Program-made: the position numbers and the translations under genes
Part shown: piece after piece, positions 10,608-22,452 of the stretch
Numbering within the stretch: the first letter of the stretch is position 1
How the letters are laid out: the number at the start of each line of letters is the position of its first letter
Source of the DNA: Echinarachnius parma
Lineage: Eukaryota; Echinodermata; Echinoidea; Clypeasteroida; Echinarachniidae
Assembly (NCBI GenBank): GCA_037951105.1
Contig: JBAMJV010010069.1
Span: 51,112 to 115,111, forward strand
Reading direction: 5' to 3'
DNA: 64,000 nt
The notes under the pieces: model-generated
Database searches by the model: none
Told to the model about the DNA's origin: nothing
Seen by the model: only the letters and a program-made list of their open reading frames with translations

Positions 10608-13368
10608 ACAGATCTAAAGTACTGAACATCTAAATAACTTACTTAACGATAGCTTGTTGTCTGAGGAAATTCAGAATACAATAAACTATATATGCCATCA
10701 TTGACACCATATACTATGGGATCGGTGGACGAGGGAGGTAAAGATTTAAGGGTACGTCCACTTTTATCTGACGAGCAAAAAATGGTTTCTAACAACCCTT
10801 GGCATTGCAGGGCTGCTCGCGACTTGCTAAAAACAACCAAACAAAGGTAACAGCGAAGGAAAAGAAAAGAAATTCATATAATCTCCGCCAGTTCTTGGTG
10901 CATGGGTTCGTCCTCCACGAAGCGCCGTGCACTGTTCTCATTAATACAAATTAGAACATTAGTATTTAATGACCCACAATGGTGTTTCCATCATAATTTA
11001 GTATATACCGAATGGGAAATTCCCTTCTATAGCACATTGTCATTATAATTATACACGTCGCTTTTCTTCTTCTTAAATACATTTCAAATTCAGTCCGGTA
11101 GCTTTATTTGGTCATTGTTTGATCGTTTCATTAACACTTTTATTGATCAATAACGAGTTAATTATTGGCCTTTTCAATTTAAGCTTCAATATTTCTTTCT
11201 TTAAAAAAAATGTCGAACCGCAATTAATATGAGAACAATTTATAATTATTTCGAATTTGTGAAAAAATAATCCTACAGTGAATCTTCGAATGCATAAATA
11301 TAGTTATGCAGTGTATAAGTTTTCCAAATGGAAATGAAAAGCTTCCATGTATAAAAAAATATTTGTTTAATAAATATATTAAAGTTTGAAATATTGTGAT
11401 TTACAGCTCCGTCGGGGAAATAATTGATTTTTTTGGTTTGTGGGCGGAACTAAAGGTCTTGCTCTAGTTACGGGACAAGTTTAACTTGACCTCTTCTTAA
11501 TCTTAATCATGTTAATCTTGAATTCGAAGACAGAATTACGACAATAACTACATCGAATCGGGTTATTTGTTGTTCATTTTAGAAATGGATGTTCCTTGGG
11601 GGCTTGGAAGTTTTTTTTTTTTTTTTTTTTTTAATTGTGTTCTATGGAGCAGGCGTTCGGCTACGACTGTTTTGTTTTTTGTTGTTAATTATTGACATTA
11701 TTATTATGTTCACTTGTTCACGAAAATCGAAAAATAAAGATTCACCGCAAAAAATATAACAATAAGTTTGTATTTCTTTCTTCGTTTGTTAAAACTTGTT
11801 AAAATCACATTAACAAGTTTCATTATTATACAAAAACATGGTGAGTTATCCCGCCTCTCTGGTGTCGAGACGGGGAGTGGCAATGCTCACCACGGACACC
11901 TCAATTCGCTAGCCGCCACGCCAGCCCGCCCCCGGAAAAGTGCAACCGACGTATGGTGGCCGGTGATGACAGACAGAGGCTTTACGTTTTTAGTTAGACA
12001 AGCTCAAAATGCGATAGTGTATACATGCACACCCATTTTCTTTCCCCTCTCTCTCTCTCTCTCTCCTTTTATTAGAATCATATTGCAATATTTCAGTTCT
12101 CTAGAGGGACCGTTTTGATTTACGTTCCGCGCCCAGAGGAAGTCATCATTTTGATCGAATTTCATCGCCAGAAATATTAGACATAATATTCAACACGGTA
12201 GCGCCATATTTTATTGGAAGGAGGGTCTGTAGACAGTTGTACTTGGCTGAGGCTAGTTATGAGCGACAAGAATTGTTGCGAATGAGTAGAGGGACAAACA
12301 AATTACTCTTTTTTTTGGGGGGGGGGGGTGGGGGTGGGGATATGAACGCACGTGTTATTTCTGCATGAACAAAATTACATAATGTCATGACAAAAATTTA
12401 ACATGACTGTAGTTTCATTAATAAAGACATTATTTTAAGCAATAATTTGAATATAACTTTATCGATAATATAAAGCTGTCTTTGGTTATAATAATAATAC
12501 CATTTACTACTGATAGGTTGTTTGCTCAGTATGTATGTCTTCAATAAAGTTTTCACTGTTTTAATAAACAATATAAATTGATTTTCTTAATATGTAACTA
12601 GTAGACATGAAAACATGCAGCTTTATGGAAGTAATTTTCAACTACATGTATATATTTTTTGGGGGAAATGCAATAAAATGCAAATAACACATTCCGTCGT
12701 ATTTTCCCCTAAAAAGGACAATTTCTAAAAGACTATACAAATACATGTCAATGGTACTGCGACATTAAAATGTACTCTCAAAATATTCAATGAAACACAT
12801 TATAATGTTGTCACTAAGTGCACGATATACATATACCAAAGTCAGCATTTCCGGATGGCAGATGCCGCATTATCTCTAAAATCCCAAGGAATGTTAAATA
12901 GGTACAACGCCCCACCCTCCCTGACAGCAGTGCCCCGCCGCCGCCGCCCCCCCCCCCCCCACCCCCATAAACCCACGGGCAATAGTATGTCCTCATCTGA
13001 CCCCAAGCTATAGCCATTTACAAAGCTCTGACTCTACTCTGATGTATTTTCAAAGATCGTGATCCGCTAGATTAGGAGAACGGGGTTATGATCTCCGTAA
13101 ACATTGTAGACCTAAATGCACCATAATAATGGTTGGAGATATTGTCGTAATCTGTAATATATATCTGTCTGACTGTCTCTTGGACTGCATCACTGGCGTA
13201 TATATACATTTTAAGATGGGGTGGCTTTATAGGCTGCGCAGCCCCCTCACCCAAATTAAATTAAAATGTGGTATAATGGCTCAATCTTCAAGTATCAAGA
13301 AAAGGTTTTCCGTACCCAAACTACCCACCAACCAGTGTTGTGTAAACATGAATTGTATATATTGTTTG
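10608..13368. other. Long non-coding stretch
   Basis: Holds a T run (about 11612-11632), a GC-richer patch at 11840-11990 without a clean exon, a CT microsatellite near 12045-12063, G-rich runs near 12315-12340 and a C run at about 12948-12964. No recognisable gene on either strand. Confidence 0.45.
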
Positions 13369-13575
13369 TTAAAGGGGTAGTTCAGTTTTGGTTTAGAGTG
13401 CGCTTCAAACAATAATTTGTTTGTGCGGTAATGAAACAAAAAAACGTATAACATTTTATTAAAAAGCACACAATTTTAATGACAGAATCAACTTTGATTG
13501 ATCAAAATCGGTTCAGAAACGGCTACAATATCCATAAATATCCGTATATATGCACTCAAGCATAATCAAACTGCG
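13369..13575. mobile_element. Truncated TTAAAGGGGTAGTTCAG element
   Basis: It starts TTAAAGGGGTAGTTCAG and continues with the reverse complement of the right end of the 26367-27231 element, including GATCAAAATCGGTTCAGAAA and a CAATTTTAATGACAGAAT phrase, also shared with 30011-30567. Only one end is recognisable. The other is missing or too diverged. Confidence 0.7.
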
Positions 13576-13738
13576 AAGTAATACTTGTTTTATGACCGTA
13601 CATAATTCTGGTAACAATTTACAAACTGTTTGAGCAAAATGTAGATGGTTGGAGTTATGATTGAATTTTACTCCAGACTTTGATATGTTGTATCTCCGTA
13701 AATGTTAGCTTATCTAGACGAGTACTAAGTGATAACAC

Positions 13739-13995
13739 CAGTGGCGGATCCAGGGGGGGGGGGGGGTAGGGGGTTTAACCCCCCCCCCCCCCCCTTGGGC
13801 TGCCAAGTGAAAATGTATCAGTGAAAAAAGTGAAAAAAGTGACAAAAAATCACTTACGGGGGTTCAAAATAGCAAAAAAATAAATCGCCGAGAGGGGGAA
13901 CACCCCCCTCTCGGACTCTCCCCCCACTCGCCGCTACGCTGCTCGGGTCAAACCCCCCCCCCCTCCCCCTTAGCAAAAAGCTAGATCCGCCCCTG
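13739..13995. mobile_element. hAT-like short ITR element with G/C tracts
   Basis: The left end CAGTGGCGGATCCAGGGG and right end GATCCGCCCCTG form imperfect inverted termini of the CAG-GGGCGGATC type. AACAC flanks both sides (13734-13738 and 13996-14000). Internal G and C tracts near both ends can pair. Non-autonomous at 257 bp, with no transposase. Confidence 0.6.
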
Positions 13996-14021
13996 AACAC
14001 CCGATTTTCCCCGTGGCAATA

Positions 14022-14395
14022 TGAACTCGAGTTCGTGATCATTTACCGAGTCATTATCATCAAACAATCTCAGTCAGTATATTCCTCACAAGACTGGTTA
14101 AAAAGCAATTACATAATTTGTTGCATTGGTGTAGAAAGGGTTAGCTGGGTTCACGTTATACTCAGAATTGAAGTAATGGCTAAATTTGACGGAAAACACC
14201 AATGAACTCGAGCTCGTGATCATTTACCGAGTCATTATCATCAACCAATCTCAGCCAGTATTCCTCACATGCAAGACTGGTTAAAAAGCAATGACATAAT
14301 TATTGTGTTGTGTTGGTGTAAAGAAAGGGTTAGCTGAGTTCACGTTTTACTCAGAATTGAAGTACTAATATGGCTAAATCTGACGAAGATTATAC
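14022..14395. repeat. Tandem duplication, period about 180 bp
   Basis: Two copies of a unit containing GTGATCATTTACCGAGTCAT, a ..TCAGYCAGTAT..CCTCACA phrase and AAAGGGTTAGCTG..TTCACGTT. The first starts near 14022 and the second near 14203. Small indels separate them. Confidence 0.85.
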
Positions 14396-14415
14396 ATTAC
14401 AGACTGGGAGCAAAG

Positions 14416-14723
14416 CAGGCCCGTAGCCGGGGGGGGGGGGGGGGGGGGGGGGGGTGCGTTGGATGCATACGCTCCCCCCCCCCCCCCCCCCAATTCTGAA
14501 AGATCCATTTTTTTATCGGTCTATATAGGGTCTACTTTTTATAGGTCTCAGCCATCTAAACCAGTGGTCTTGGGCAATGATCGATCTTGTTGACGACCCA
14601 CCGCTTGCACAACTCAACCAGTATAGTCTCGGTCTCGGTCCCGTTTTTTATAAACTACGCCCACCCCCCCCCCCCCCCCCCCCACCGCTCCCTCCCCCTT
14701 GACAAATCCTGGCTACGGGCTTG
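14416..14723. mobile_element. Short ITR element, CAGGCCCGTAGCC ends
   Basis: Left terminus CAGGCCCGTAGCC and right terminus GGCTACGGGCTTG are inverted with one mismatch. Long G and C tracts lie inside, near both ends. About 308 bp, non-coding. The ends suggest a hAT-like element, but no clean 8-bp target duplication is visible. Confidence 0.6.
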
Positions 14724-14881
14724 CAAAATCTTCAACTACCACAATCTGACTTGTAATCTTGCTCCGTGTCGCCCGGGGCAGTGAACCATCAGTTATTTAT
14801 ACAGACTCAGCAACCAATTATGCCACATTAATCAAATATCTTCAGTCAGATAGATATTTTGATCTTTATTTCCTCCTGTAG

Positions 14882-14983
14882 AAGTTGGACAGGCAAGGTG
14901 AACTATCCGAACGTGATGTATGTCGATGGAACTTGGAAGAATCTGAATTTGAAAGTTTTTTTGCGGAACGGCAAAGCAAATAA
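14882..14983 (+). CDS. Candidate terminal coding exon, unknown gene
   Basis: A good acceptor (polypyrimidine GATCTTTATTTCCTCCTGTAG) is followed directly by 33 open codons and a TAA. The peptide starts KLDRQGELSERDV and ends FFAERQSK. It is highly charged and soluble, unlike the low-complexity translations around it, and it is open from the acceptor in phase 0. I do not recognise the protein and found no upstream partner exon in the window, so this may be chance. If real, it would be the 3' end of a plus-strand gene whose other exons lie upstream. Confidence 0.3.
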   Translation, partial: KLDRQGELSERDVCRWNLEESEFESFFAERQSK

Positions 14984-15750
14984 AATGTTAGCCATTTTGC
15001 TTTACATGTCATCTTTTGTTAATACATGTTTTATTTTCTTGCATATCAGGTATAAATGCGTGCTTGTGTATGTTTATTTGTCCACTTTAGTTCAATTTGA
15101 ACTTGGTCAAGTTCGACCAAAATCATTTCAGCTCCCAAACTTTTTTCGTACTTTGATGTTTGGCTTTTGGTAACAGAATAATGAGAAGGTGTTGATTTTT
15201 TTAAAAGTTGTCTACCTATAAATTATGGAGACGATTGAATTGAATAGCGTTCCAGAACGCTTTTTGATTGTAGTTAAAATCAATGGGTATTTGGTGATAA
15301 AATCTGACATCAATTTTCACCTGTCACTAATTATCCATTTTCAGAAAATTATTATAATCTATGAAACTAAGACACACCCTTCAGAAGACTCTGACAGTGA
15401 TATTGTTACATGATTGTAGGCTCCAATATCACTTGGAATACTCTTATGAAGTTAATGCAACACTTAAATGCCAGTATACTTTAAGTATGTGCATGGACAA
15501 AACATGGATAAAAGGACGACCCCTAATCGTCTTCTATAATGTTCACAAAGTCACATTTCATCCTACATGCAAAGTCTTCGTTTATTATCTATCTACTCTC
15601 AGTCGGCTGGTGACCCCACGCGAGGTGCATTATGGGAAGACAAGTCATGCACGGTGTGTCATATTGGTTGAATTACCTGTGATCTTGGGCGAGATTCCAG
15701 CGCGCTAATCGCCAGAAATAATTAGCAGCTATAACCGGGCTAATGAGACC
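14984..15750. other. Non-coding DNA, no gene recognised
   Basis: Would be the 3' untranslated or intergenic sequence of the candidate exon before it. No polyadenylation signal is distinctive. Open stretches at 15225-15413 and 15361-15708 look random. Confidence 0.4.
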
Positions 15751-16255
15751 CGAAGATAAATGGGGAGCAGAGAAAAGAATGATGAGGCCTGGAGAAGTTG
15801 CATGAGTTCACCCGGGGTAAAGGAGGGGGTGTAGCAGAGGGGTGCAAAATAGGGGTACAAATGTCCCCCTCTTTGGATGAACCACTCTTGTCCTCTTAAG
15901 AGGATATTGTAACCTGAAGATAAATGGGGACCAGAGGAAAGAATGATGAGGCCTGATGAAGAAGTTGCATAAGTTCACGCGGGGTAAAGGAGGGGGTGTA
16001 GCGGAGGGGTGCAAGGGGGGGGGGGGGGGGGTGTGAGCAAAATAGGGGTACAAATGTCCCCCTCTTTGAATGTACCATTCTTGTCCTCTATAGGGGATAA
16101 TGGAACATAAAGATAAATGGGGAGCAGAGACAAGATGAGGCCTGGAGAAGTTACATGAGTTCACCCGAGGCGTAGCAAAGGGGGGGGGGGGGGGCATAAG
16201 GGGGGGCAAGAGGAGAGCAAGAGGAGGGCAATAGGAGGCAAGACGGGGGTTCATA
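15751..16255. repeat. Three-copy tandem repeat, unit about 150-190 bp
   Basis: Units start near 15758, 15925 and 16110. Each has AAATGGGGASCAGAG, GATGAGGCCTG..GAAGTT and a AGTTCAC-C-GG phrase. The first two carry AAATAGGGGTACAAATGTCC and CTTTGRATG. G runs are expanded in copies 2 and 3. The minus-strand proline-rich open frame across it is a by-product. Confidence 0.85.
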
Positions 16256-17220
16256 TGCCTTCCTGTTTGGATTCATCATTATTTTCCTCCTTGTATATGG
16301 ATACACAATATAGGATTAGAAACTACCGGTGACGCGACATTTGCTCCGATGGCAATGGCTCCGATGCTTTTTCGTCACGTGATAGTTTTGGTGAAAGTTA
16401 TCAATTAGTGTTTATGTTTACGGAGTTATAAAGATTAGACATTAATTTTAGTGGGTTATAAAAAAAAAAATTATAACGGAGTGATTGGCGCCGGAGAAAA
16501 TGTTATGGAACCTCAAAAAAAAAAAAAAAACCTAACGTCGTATTTATTTTAGCTCATATTGCCTTCTTGTAAATATCTGTCCCTCTCGAGCGCCCCTTGT
16601 GCGTATTTGCCCCTTCTCTATACGTACCCCTCTCTATCCCTTTTAAACTTATCTTGTGCCCCGCCCCTCTCTAGCTGCCCCTGTATAGTCTTAACCTCAT
16701 GCCACTGAGCTCACCTTGTTTTAAGACGGATGATGCTTGCTTTAAATCGCATTATGCCTAACGATGATTGGTTCCGAACACCGTCGGCGAGATCAAAGGC
16801 GGCCCAGTATACTTCCTGAAATAATGTTTGTTGAATGGTTTATGTTACCTGCCTCACCCAGGTAATTCCCAACAGATCCACCATTAGGGTTAATTGCTCA
16901 TTATAGTGTTTCAATTTAGTTTCAACGCTAATTTTTCTCTGAAAATAGACCATCGTTATATAGGTCCTATTATCTAGTTTTTTTCTTTAGTTTTGTATCT
17001 GTAATTGAAGATTATTTTTTGCGATGTTTATTATTGTTTTTTAATTTAATATTGATATGGGACATTCCAAGAATGCTTGTTTTAAGCACTGAATTTGGTT
17101 GTTGTTGTTGTTGTGTAAAAGCTATATTAAACGGCAAAGAAACGCGCGCCCATGCAGCTAAGTTTGTGTATGGACGTCAGGATCTACGGATGGATTGTTT
17201 TTATTAATAATTTATCATTT
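16256..17220. other. Non-coding DNA, no gene recognised
   Basis: Two A runs (about 16459 and 16516). A GATTGGTT inverted CCAAT word sits at 16764 in a GC-richer patch. No exon that I can support. Confidence 0.45.
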
Positions 17221-17395
17221 TAAAAATAAACCATACCATAATAGAATTGAAATCAATAGCACACTATTATAGTACAAACTTTATATTACTAGTTTTTGTA
17301 AACCATTTATTTTAAAATAAACCATGATACCGTAATAGAATTTAAATCAGTAGCACACTATTATAGTACAAACTTTATATTACTAGTTTTTGTCA
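17221..17395. repeat. Two-copy tandem duplication, period about 110 bp
   Basis: AAAATAAACCAT..GTAATAGAATT..AATCARTAGC and then CACTATTATAGTACAAACTT occur twice, at about 17222 and 17322, with minor changes. Confidence 0.85.
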
Positions 17396-18659
17396 AACCA
17401 CGAGACATGTTATTTTCCTATTTGCATTATAAAAAAAAACACCCAATCGACGAAAGTGGTTTTCCGGTTCTTTTTTAAAACAATGTAACTTCCACATCCG
17501 ACTTTTCCTGTCACGCAATTTAATTTTTGTCACCTTTAATTATTTTTAGTTTCTCTCATGTAATGAATCATTCTTGTAAATAAAAGTACAATACACACAG
17601 TCATAACAACGACTTTTATACACGATAATTATAGATAAATATTTACGAGCACTGAAATCTGAGGTTTTATAGGAGGTACCGCCATTACGGTTTTTGTCGC
17701 TGAATGCATTGTTATAGAGCACCGGTTGAACAATCCGGAGGTCTCGGGTGCGATTCCTCACGCACGAAGCCAACATTGTCTGCTCATGTTCGTTTATTTT
17801 AGAAAATATATAATAATTTGTCCTCTAAAACAGACCATTCTTTAATCGACCGAGCGTTTTGCCTTTAAATACCACATCTTCACAAAACAGAAGCTAGATT
17901 TAATTTTTGGAAAATATTAATTCCCTATACACATATTCAAAGTACTAAATTGTATATTATTAGGAATATTTTCTGTATTAAAGTGTCATCCGTTTTACTT
18001 TGGTATATACCATTTGTAGATTTATATAATGTTCCCATTGTGTTTATATAAACATGTTTCTTATTGATGTTTTCGTAATGGGTTTTTTTTGTTCATCTTG
18101 AGAATTATGGACCCAAGAAGATGTTCCATTATGTTGGACGAATAGTCTGTTATTGCATTCAATTGAATAACTTGTCTCAAGTTCATATGGCGAGTATAAC
18201 CAAAGTGTTTGGTATAACAACGCGCATAATTTGGAATAATTATAATATCGATCAGGGCCCCGTACTTTATATAAATATTTACGATTAATCGTAATTGATT
18301 GATGGTACGTTTAATTAACAAATATCGTACGTTCAATTGATATGCCACAGAAATCGATCGTGCAATCAATCGATATGCCACAATAATTGACCGTACGGTC
18401 AATTTATAATTAATCATAAACCTTTACGTTTCGGGGGGGGGACCAGGTTTATTCCATGGAAGTGTAGTGTATTATATAGAGCTAGTGAGCGTAATCTGGG
18501 CATGCCACTGTGTGATAACACTCTCAATATCATATCAGGAAAAAGCAATTGAGTTATTACGTATTACGCGGCCTACGGTATCCAGTGGGCTGATCGATAA
18601 AATATTATAGGAGTTGAAAATGACATAAGATCTGCTATCGTAGTCAGCTATCTGCTGAA
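17396..18659. other. Non-coding DNA around a tRNA-like fragment
   Basis: AT-rich and otherwise featureless apart from the tRNA-like remnant listed separately. Repeated CAATTGA/TCAATCGATATGCCACA words occur at 18320-18400. Confidence 0.45.
17705..17759 (+). repeat. tRNA-like remnant
   Basis: TTATAGAGCACCGGTTGAAC, then AATCCGGAGGTCTCGGGTGC and GATTCC resemble the D-arm end, anticodon arm and T arm of a tRNA. CCGG..CCGG could form the anticodon stem and GGGTGCGATTCC a B box with one change. The universally conserved U33 is replaced by G and no acceptor stem can be paired. Probably a SINE or old tRNA fragment. Confidence 0.4.
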
Positions 18660-19198
18660 ACACTTTCTCTCTCTAACAATAATTGGTAAGCATGCATGGT
18701 ATAAGAAGGGGGTAATGGTAAGTGATGAGATAATTCAGTAATACTTGCATGCAGGGGGGGGGGGGGGGGGTAATCCGTGAATCACATCTTCCCTATCATC
18801 ATACATGACTGTTATACAGGGTGTATCAAAATAAATAATATAATCAAACTTTTTTTTCTCTCTAACAATAACTGGTAAGAAGGGGGTAATGGTAAGTGAT
18901 GAGATGAGATAATTCAGTAATGCTTGCATGCAGGGGGGGGGGGGGGGGGGGGGGTAATCCGTGAATCACATCTTCCCTATCATCATACATGACTGTTATA
19001 TACAGAGTTTATCAAAATAAGTAATATAATCAAACTTTTTCTCTCTAACAATTATTGGTAAGAAGGGGGTAATGGTAAGTGATGAGATAATTCAGTAATG
19101 CTTGCATGCAGGGGGGGGAATCCGTGAATCACATGTTCCCTATCATCATACATGACTGTTTTACAGGGTGTATCAAAATAAATAATATAATCAAACTG
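18660..19198. repeat. Three-copy tandem repeat carrying a transposon left end
   Basis: Units start at about 18665, 18859 and 19042. Each has CTCTCTAACAATAAYTGGTA, a AAGAAGGGGGTAATGGTAAG phrase, TTGCATGCAG plus a G run, ATCCGTGAATCACAT and a CAGGGTGTATCAAAATAA end (variant CAGAGTTTATC in unit 2). The last unit's CAGGGTGTATC is the left terminus of the element at 19164-19884. Confidence 0.85.
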
Positions 19199-19884
19199 TT
19201 GCGGTATGTAACTGGAAATTTAGTACAGTGAGGTGGAACCTCATTATACAAAGAGGTCTGATACAACAAAATCCTCTTATAATTTTCCAAGGTAATTTTG
19301 CTTGTCCAAGATTCTTCTGTTTTTTTCACCCTGATATTGCAAAATAGCATCTGATAGTCATTTTACAGTCACTGCAATGTTGATATTATATAATACATTG
19401 TTTGTTTATTTTAGTATCTGATATACATGTATTATTATGTTTGTATTTATATTTTTCTTTTCATAAGGCATTTTAGTCTTCGGACCATACCTTCATGTTT
19501 TGTTTGTTTGATAACAAATCCGAATATCTATCTAAATATACGAAATAAATATAAAAAAGTAATAGTCCTGATACAAGGATCCTCGTTATTTAACAAAGTT
19601 CACTGCAATGCATTTTTCTAAAATGAGACCAAAATATTGTTGGGATGGAATTTTTAAAGCACACTATAATTTCACTCCATTTCTTCAGTTTATTTGGTAT
19701 GCAGAAAAATCCATCATTAAAACCCAATTTTAATTAGTTGCAACAAGAAGTATCACTAATTTCTTGTGATATAACCATCGTTATAATATGTAGTCTAATG
19801 TAGTTTACTTTTATTTTGATACAAAGGTGGTTTTACTTTTATTTTGATACAAAGGTGGTTTTACTTTTATTTTGATACACCCTG
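19164..19884. mobile_element. ITR element with TA flanks (Tc1/mariner-like, non-autonomous)
   Basis: The left end CAGGGTGTATCAAAATAAA and right end TTTATTTTGATACACCCTG are inverted and nearly perfect. A TA dinucleotide abuts both ends (19162-19163 and 19885-19886), as expected for Tc1/mariner target sites. About 721 bp with no transposase frame. Near its right end a ~30-bp word (TTTTACTTTTATTTTGATAC plus AAAGGTGG) is repeated about three times (19806-19884). Confidence 0.75.
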
Positions 19885-19886
19885 TA

Positions 19887-20909
19887 GTGGTGATACAACC
19901 CTGTGAATCACTAGTATGGTGTACCCATTGTCATGCTGGTGCAGTCTTCGTATCACAGGCCTAACTCTATTATCGTGATTAGCATTTGGGCATATAGACA
20001 TAAAGTAGACTTGACTCTATACTTGCTACCACCTGATTCACATTAGGATAATGTAAATTAAAGCGCCATGGTACTCATGTGAATAATGTCATAATATCGA
20101 AGAACAATTATTGTGAGGGGTTTCGTCCAATTTCACACTTTTTTCATTAAATTGTATATATTTTTTACTTCGATTTCGTCCCGAGAAGCCAGGATTGTGC
20201 TGATGCTGATTTCAACTTCGTCTATGGTCGATCATTTTTACAAAGTATTATAATATTAATATTGATATACATAACAATTATAATAATAATAACAATAAGA
20301 ATACGAATAACAATATTTACTAACAATAAAATGGTATGTATAATGATAATTAATACCAATATCATTGTTATTGTTTATTATCATTATTATTCGTAGAATA
20401 GTATTAGCAGTAGTAGTATTAGTCGAGTATTGTTGTTGTTATCATTATAATTATTCATAAACTGCATCAACCATACAAATATTAATTATACATGACTGCA
20501 AACATGGTGCACCAAACTATTTGTTTTAGGGTGATCTGAACATAATTTATCAACATTGAAATATATACTTAACTGGCCTACATTATTCAGTGTTTGTCTT
20601 GTGTCTTTGTCTTGTTTTAATTCCTCAAATGAAGAGCATAGTTCCAAAAGGCGCTAAATCCACTTTCGATAAAAAAATTGAGATAACGATATCAGTACAT
20701 TAATAAGCTACGTAGCTATCTATAAATCCAAATGTTATGACAAATTACACAATCAAAATCAAAATATAGAAAGTTCCGTTCTCATATTCCCATAGGCATG
20801 TGTACAAAATTGGAAAAGAAACCCATTTTCTCGAAAGTTGAAACATTGGATTTCAGCTCTTCAAATATTGAATATCATTTGAGAGCGGCCATGCTTTTCC
20901 TTTGTTTAC
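19887..20909. other. Non-coding DNA with AAT/ATT-rich tract
   Basis: At about 20245-20465 the sequence is an irregular AAT/TTA/GTA trinucleotide tract, partly self-complementary. No gene recognised. Confidence 0.5.
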
Positions 20910-20940
20910 CTGGATGTTGGATGGCGACAGCCCGTGCCAT
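20910..20940 (-). CDS. Very tentative first coding exon (minus)
   Basis: On the minus strand an ATG at 20940 opens ten codons (start MARAVAIQHP) ending in CAG followed by GTAAAC, a good donor. About 50 bp upstream are GGATTGGTTG (an inverted CCAAT word) and a CGGAAG ETS-type core, which together look like a small promoter. The segment is short and nothing confirms transcription. It could easily be chance. Confidence 0.2.
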
Positions 20941-21377
20941 GTGGCAGCCGAGCGCTTCCAGTCAAACCCTTTTTGCTTCCGAATAAAAACAACCAATCCA
21001 TGTTATGCACACTATTTCAGAATAACAATATACCTAGTACTCTATTATTTTCAATATCAGCATGAGTAGTTAATTATGGTCAGAGGCAGTGACATGTTAC
21101 CAAGCATTCGTACCACCATCGACCGTTTAGCAGGAAAAAAACCGCTTTAAGTCCTCAACAAGAACAACAAAAACAACAACATAAAAACCAACTGTATCAA
21201 CAACAAAAGACTCAAACAAACAAACTAACTAACTACCATATTTAATCGTGGTTAAAATAGGGAAAATGCAAAATATAAATTTGATACTGAAGTTTGATAT
21301 CTTCAAACAAAGAATGTCGGTTCAAATTCTTTAATTTGAGAGGTGTTTTCATTATTTTGTTTCATCATTTTCTCCAG
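20941..21377. other. Non-coding DNA
   Basis: AT-rich, with CAA/CAAC-rich sequence at 21150-21230. Nothing else supported beyond the promoter-like words near 20970-21005. Confidence 0.4.
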
Positions 21378-21476
21378 GTAAAACCCATTGTGTCACATTT
21401 TATGAATACATTTAGTATACCGAGAGTACAATGCTCTAGTTATGACCTTGACCGAACTATAATAACCAACCAGTGA
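21378..21476 (+). CDS. Candidate terminal coding exon, unknown gene
   Basis: A strong acceptor (TTGTTTCATCATTTTCTCCAG, ending at 21377) precedes 32 open codons and a TGA. The peptide starts VKPIVSHFMNTF and ends YDLDRTIITNQ. Phase 0 matches the acceptor. No family is recognised and no upstream exon was found, so a chance open stretch behind a good pyrimidine tract remains likely. Confidence 0.22.
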   Translation, partial: VKPIVSHFMNTFSIPRVQCSSYDLDRTIITNQ

Positions 21477-22106
21477 TTCGCTTCATTGGCACGCTATTGA
21501 TTACTCGCGAAATTGAAATTAATCACTTGGCACTTTGAAGAAGAAAAAAACTTTCACAAAAAGAATAATACTTAATAGTGACATCATAATGAAAAATTAT
21601 GATCTTTACTACACGAAAATGTATACTAGCAAGCCCCGATGAATTATAAATATGATACATCTTCATTACGTCACGTTATGGAGTGGGTATAATACATTAT
21701 CAGCAAACGACTTGTCTTAATTATGATGAAGTCCTTAATGATAATGATAATGACATTCCTACTATAATGAGTTATATCTTGATCGTTATTATCTATGAAA
21801 TTATAATTTTAATAATTGAGAATATTATCACATGATTTAAACAATCAAATATTATAAATTATATTGCAATAATATATTGAAATAATAAAAAGCAGCTATA
21901 CCGAGTATGTCTCAAATTGAGTGTTGGCAATTCCACCCCATTTCTCTCTTCTTATCTCTCATACAGACCCTGATTAGAAACCCCGATTGGTAATAATTAA
22001 TATAATACAACATTATGACGCAAATGTATTTTATTTTAGGCAGCGACCCAAATCATGAATGGCGTTTGAGGGTTAAATTAGTGCAGGGTTAGAGCTTGGT
22101 TAAAAT
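21477..22106. other. AT-rich DNA, no gene recognised
   Basis: Another good acceptor-like tract (TTTCTCTCTTCTTATCTCTC then ATACAG) ends near 21966, but the sequence after it is open for only eight codons before a stop in the only open frame. Not called. Confidence 0.45.
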
Positions 22107-22452
22107 CAATGGCGTAACGGTGACGAACTGCATGTTGTGGCCCGCGAATCATCTTTGATTTGATTTGATTTGAATTTATTTCCATATTTTACAAATTATA
22201 ATTATTTTTGTTTTTTTGAACAAGTAAATAAACAACAAATAATATATTTATGAATAAAGTACAATATGAAATACACATAAGTATAATAAACAATATACGT
22301 TATACAATATACATTTGGGGGCATGCATGCATACGCTATGTATTTCTTTACTTTTTAAATCATTTTTCCCGTATGTTTGTTATTGGGGGGGGGGGGGGGG
22401 GTCATCAAACTATTGGGAGGTGGGGGCACAGGCCCTTGTACCTACGCCACTG
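22107..22452. mobile_element. Possible short hAT-like element, CARTGGCGTA ends
   Basis: CAATGGCGTA at the left and TACGCCACTG at the right are inverted with one mismatch. A TTTGATTTGATTTGATTTGA tract at 22154 resembles a LINE tail read from the opposite strand, and a G run lies at 22385-22401. No target duplication is seen, so the pairing is uncertain. Confidence 0.4.

Noticed and set aside
15808-16254. 148-codon proline-rich minus-strand frame
   Set aside because: Lies across the three-copy tandem repeat with G tracts. Repeats of the same peptide reflect the DNA repeat.
17705-17759. Functional tRNA (possible AAC anticodon)
   Set aside because: U33 is missing and no acceptor stem can be built. 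Called a remnant.
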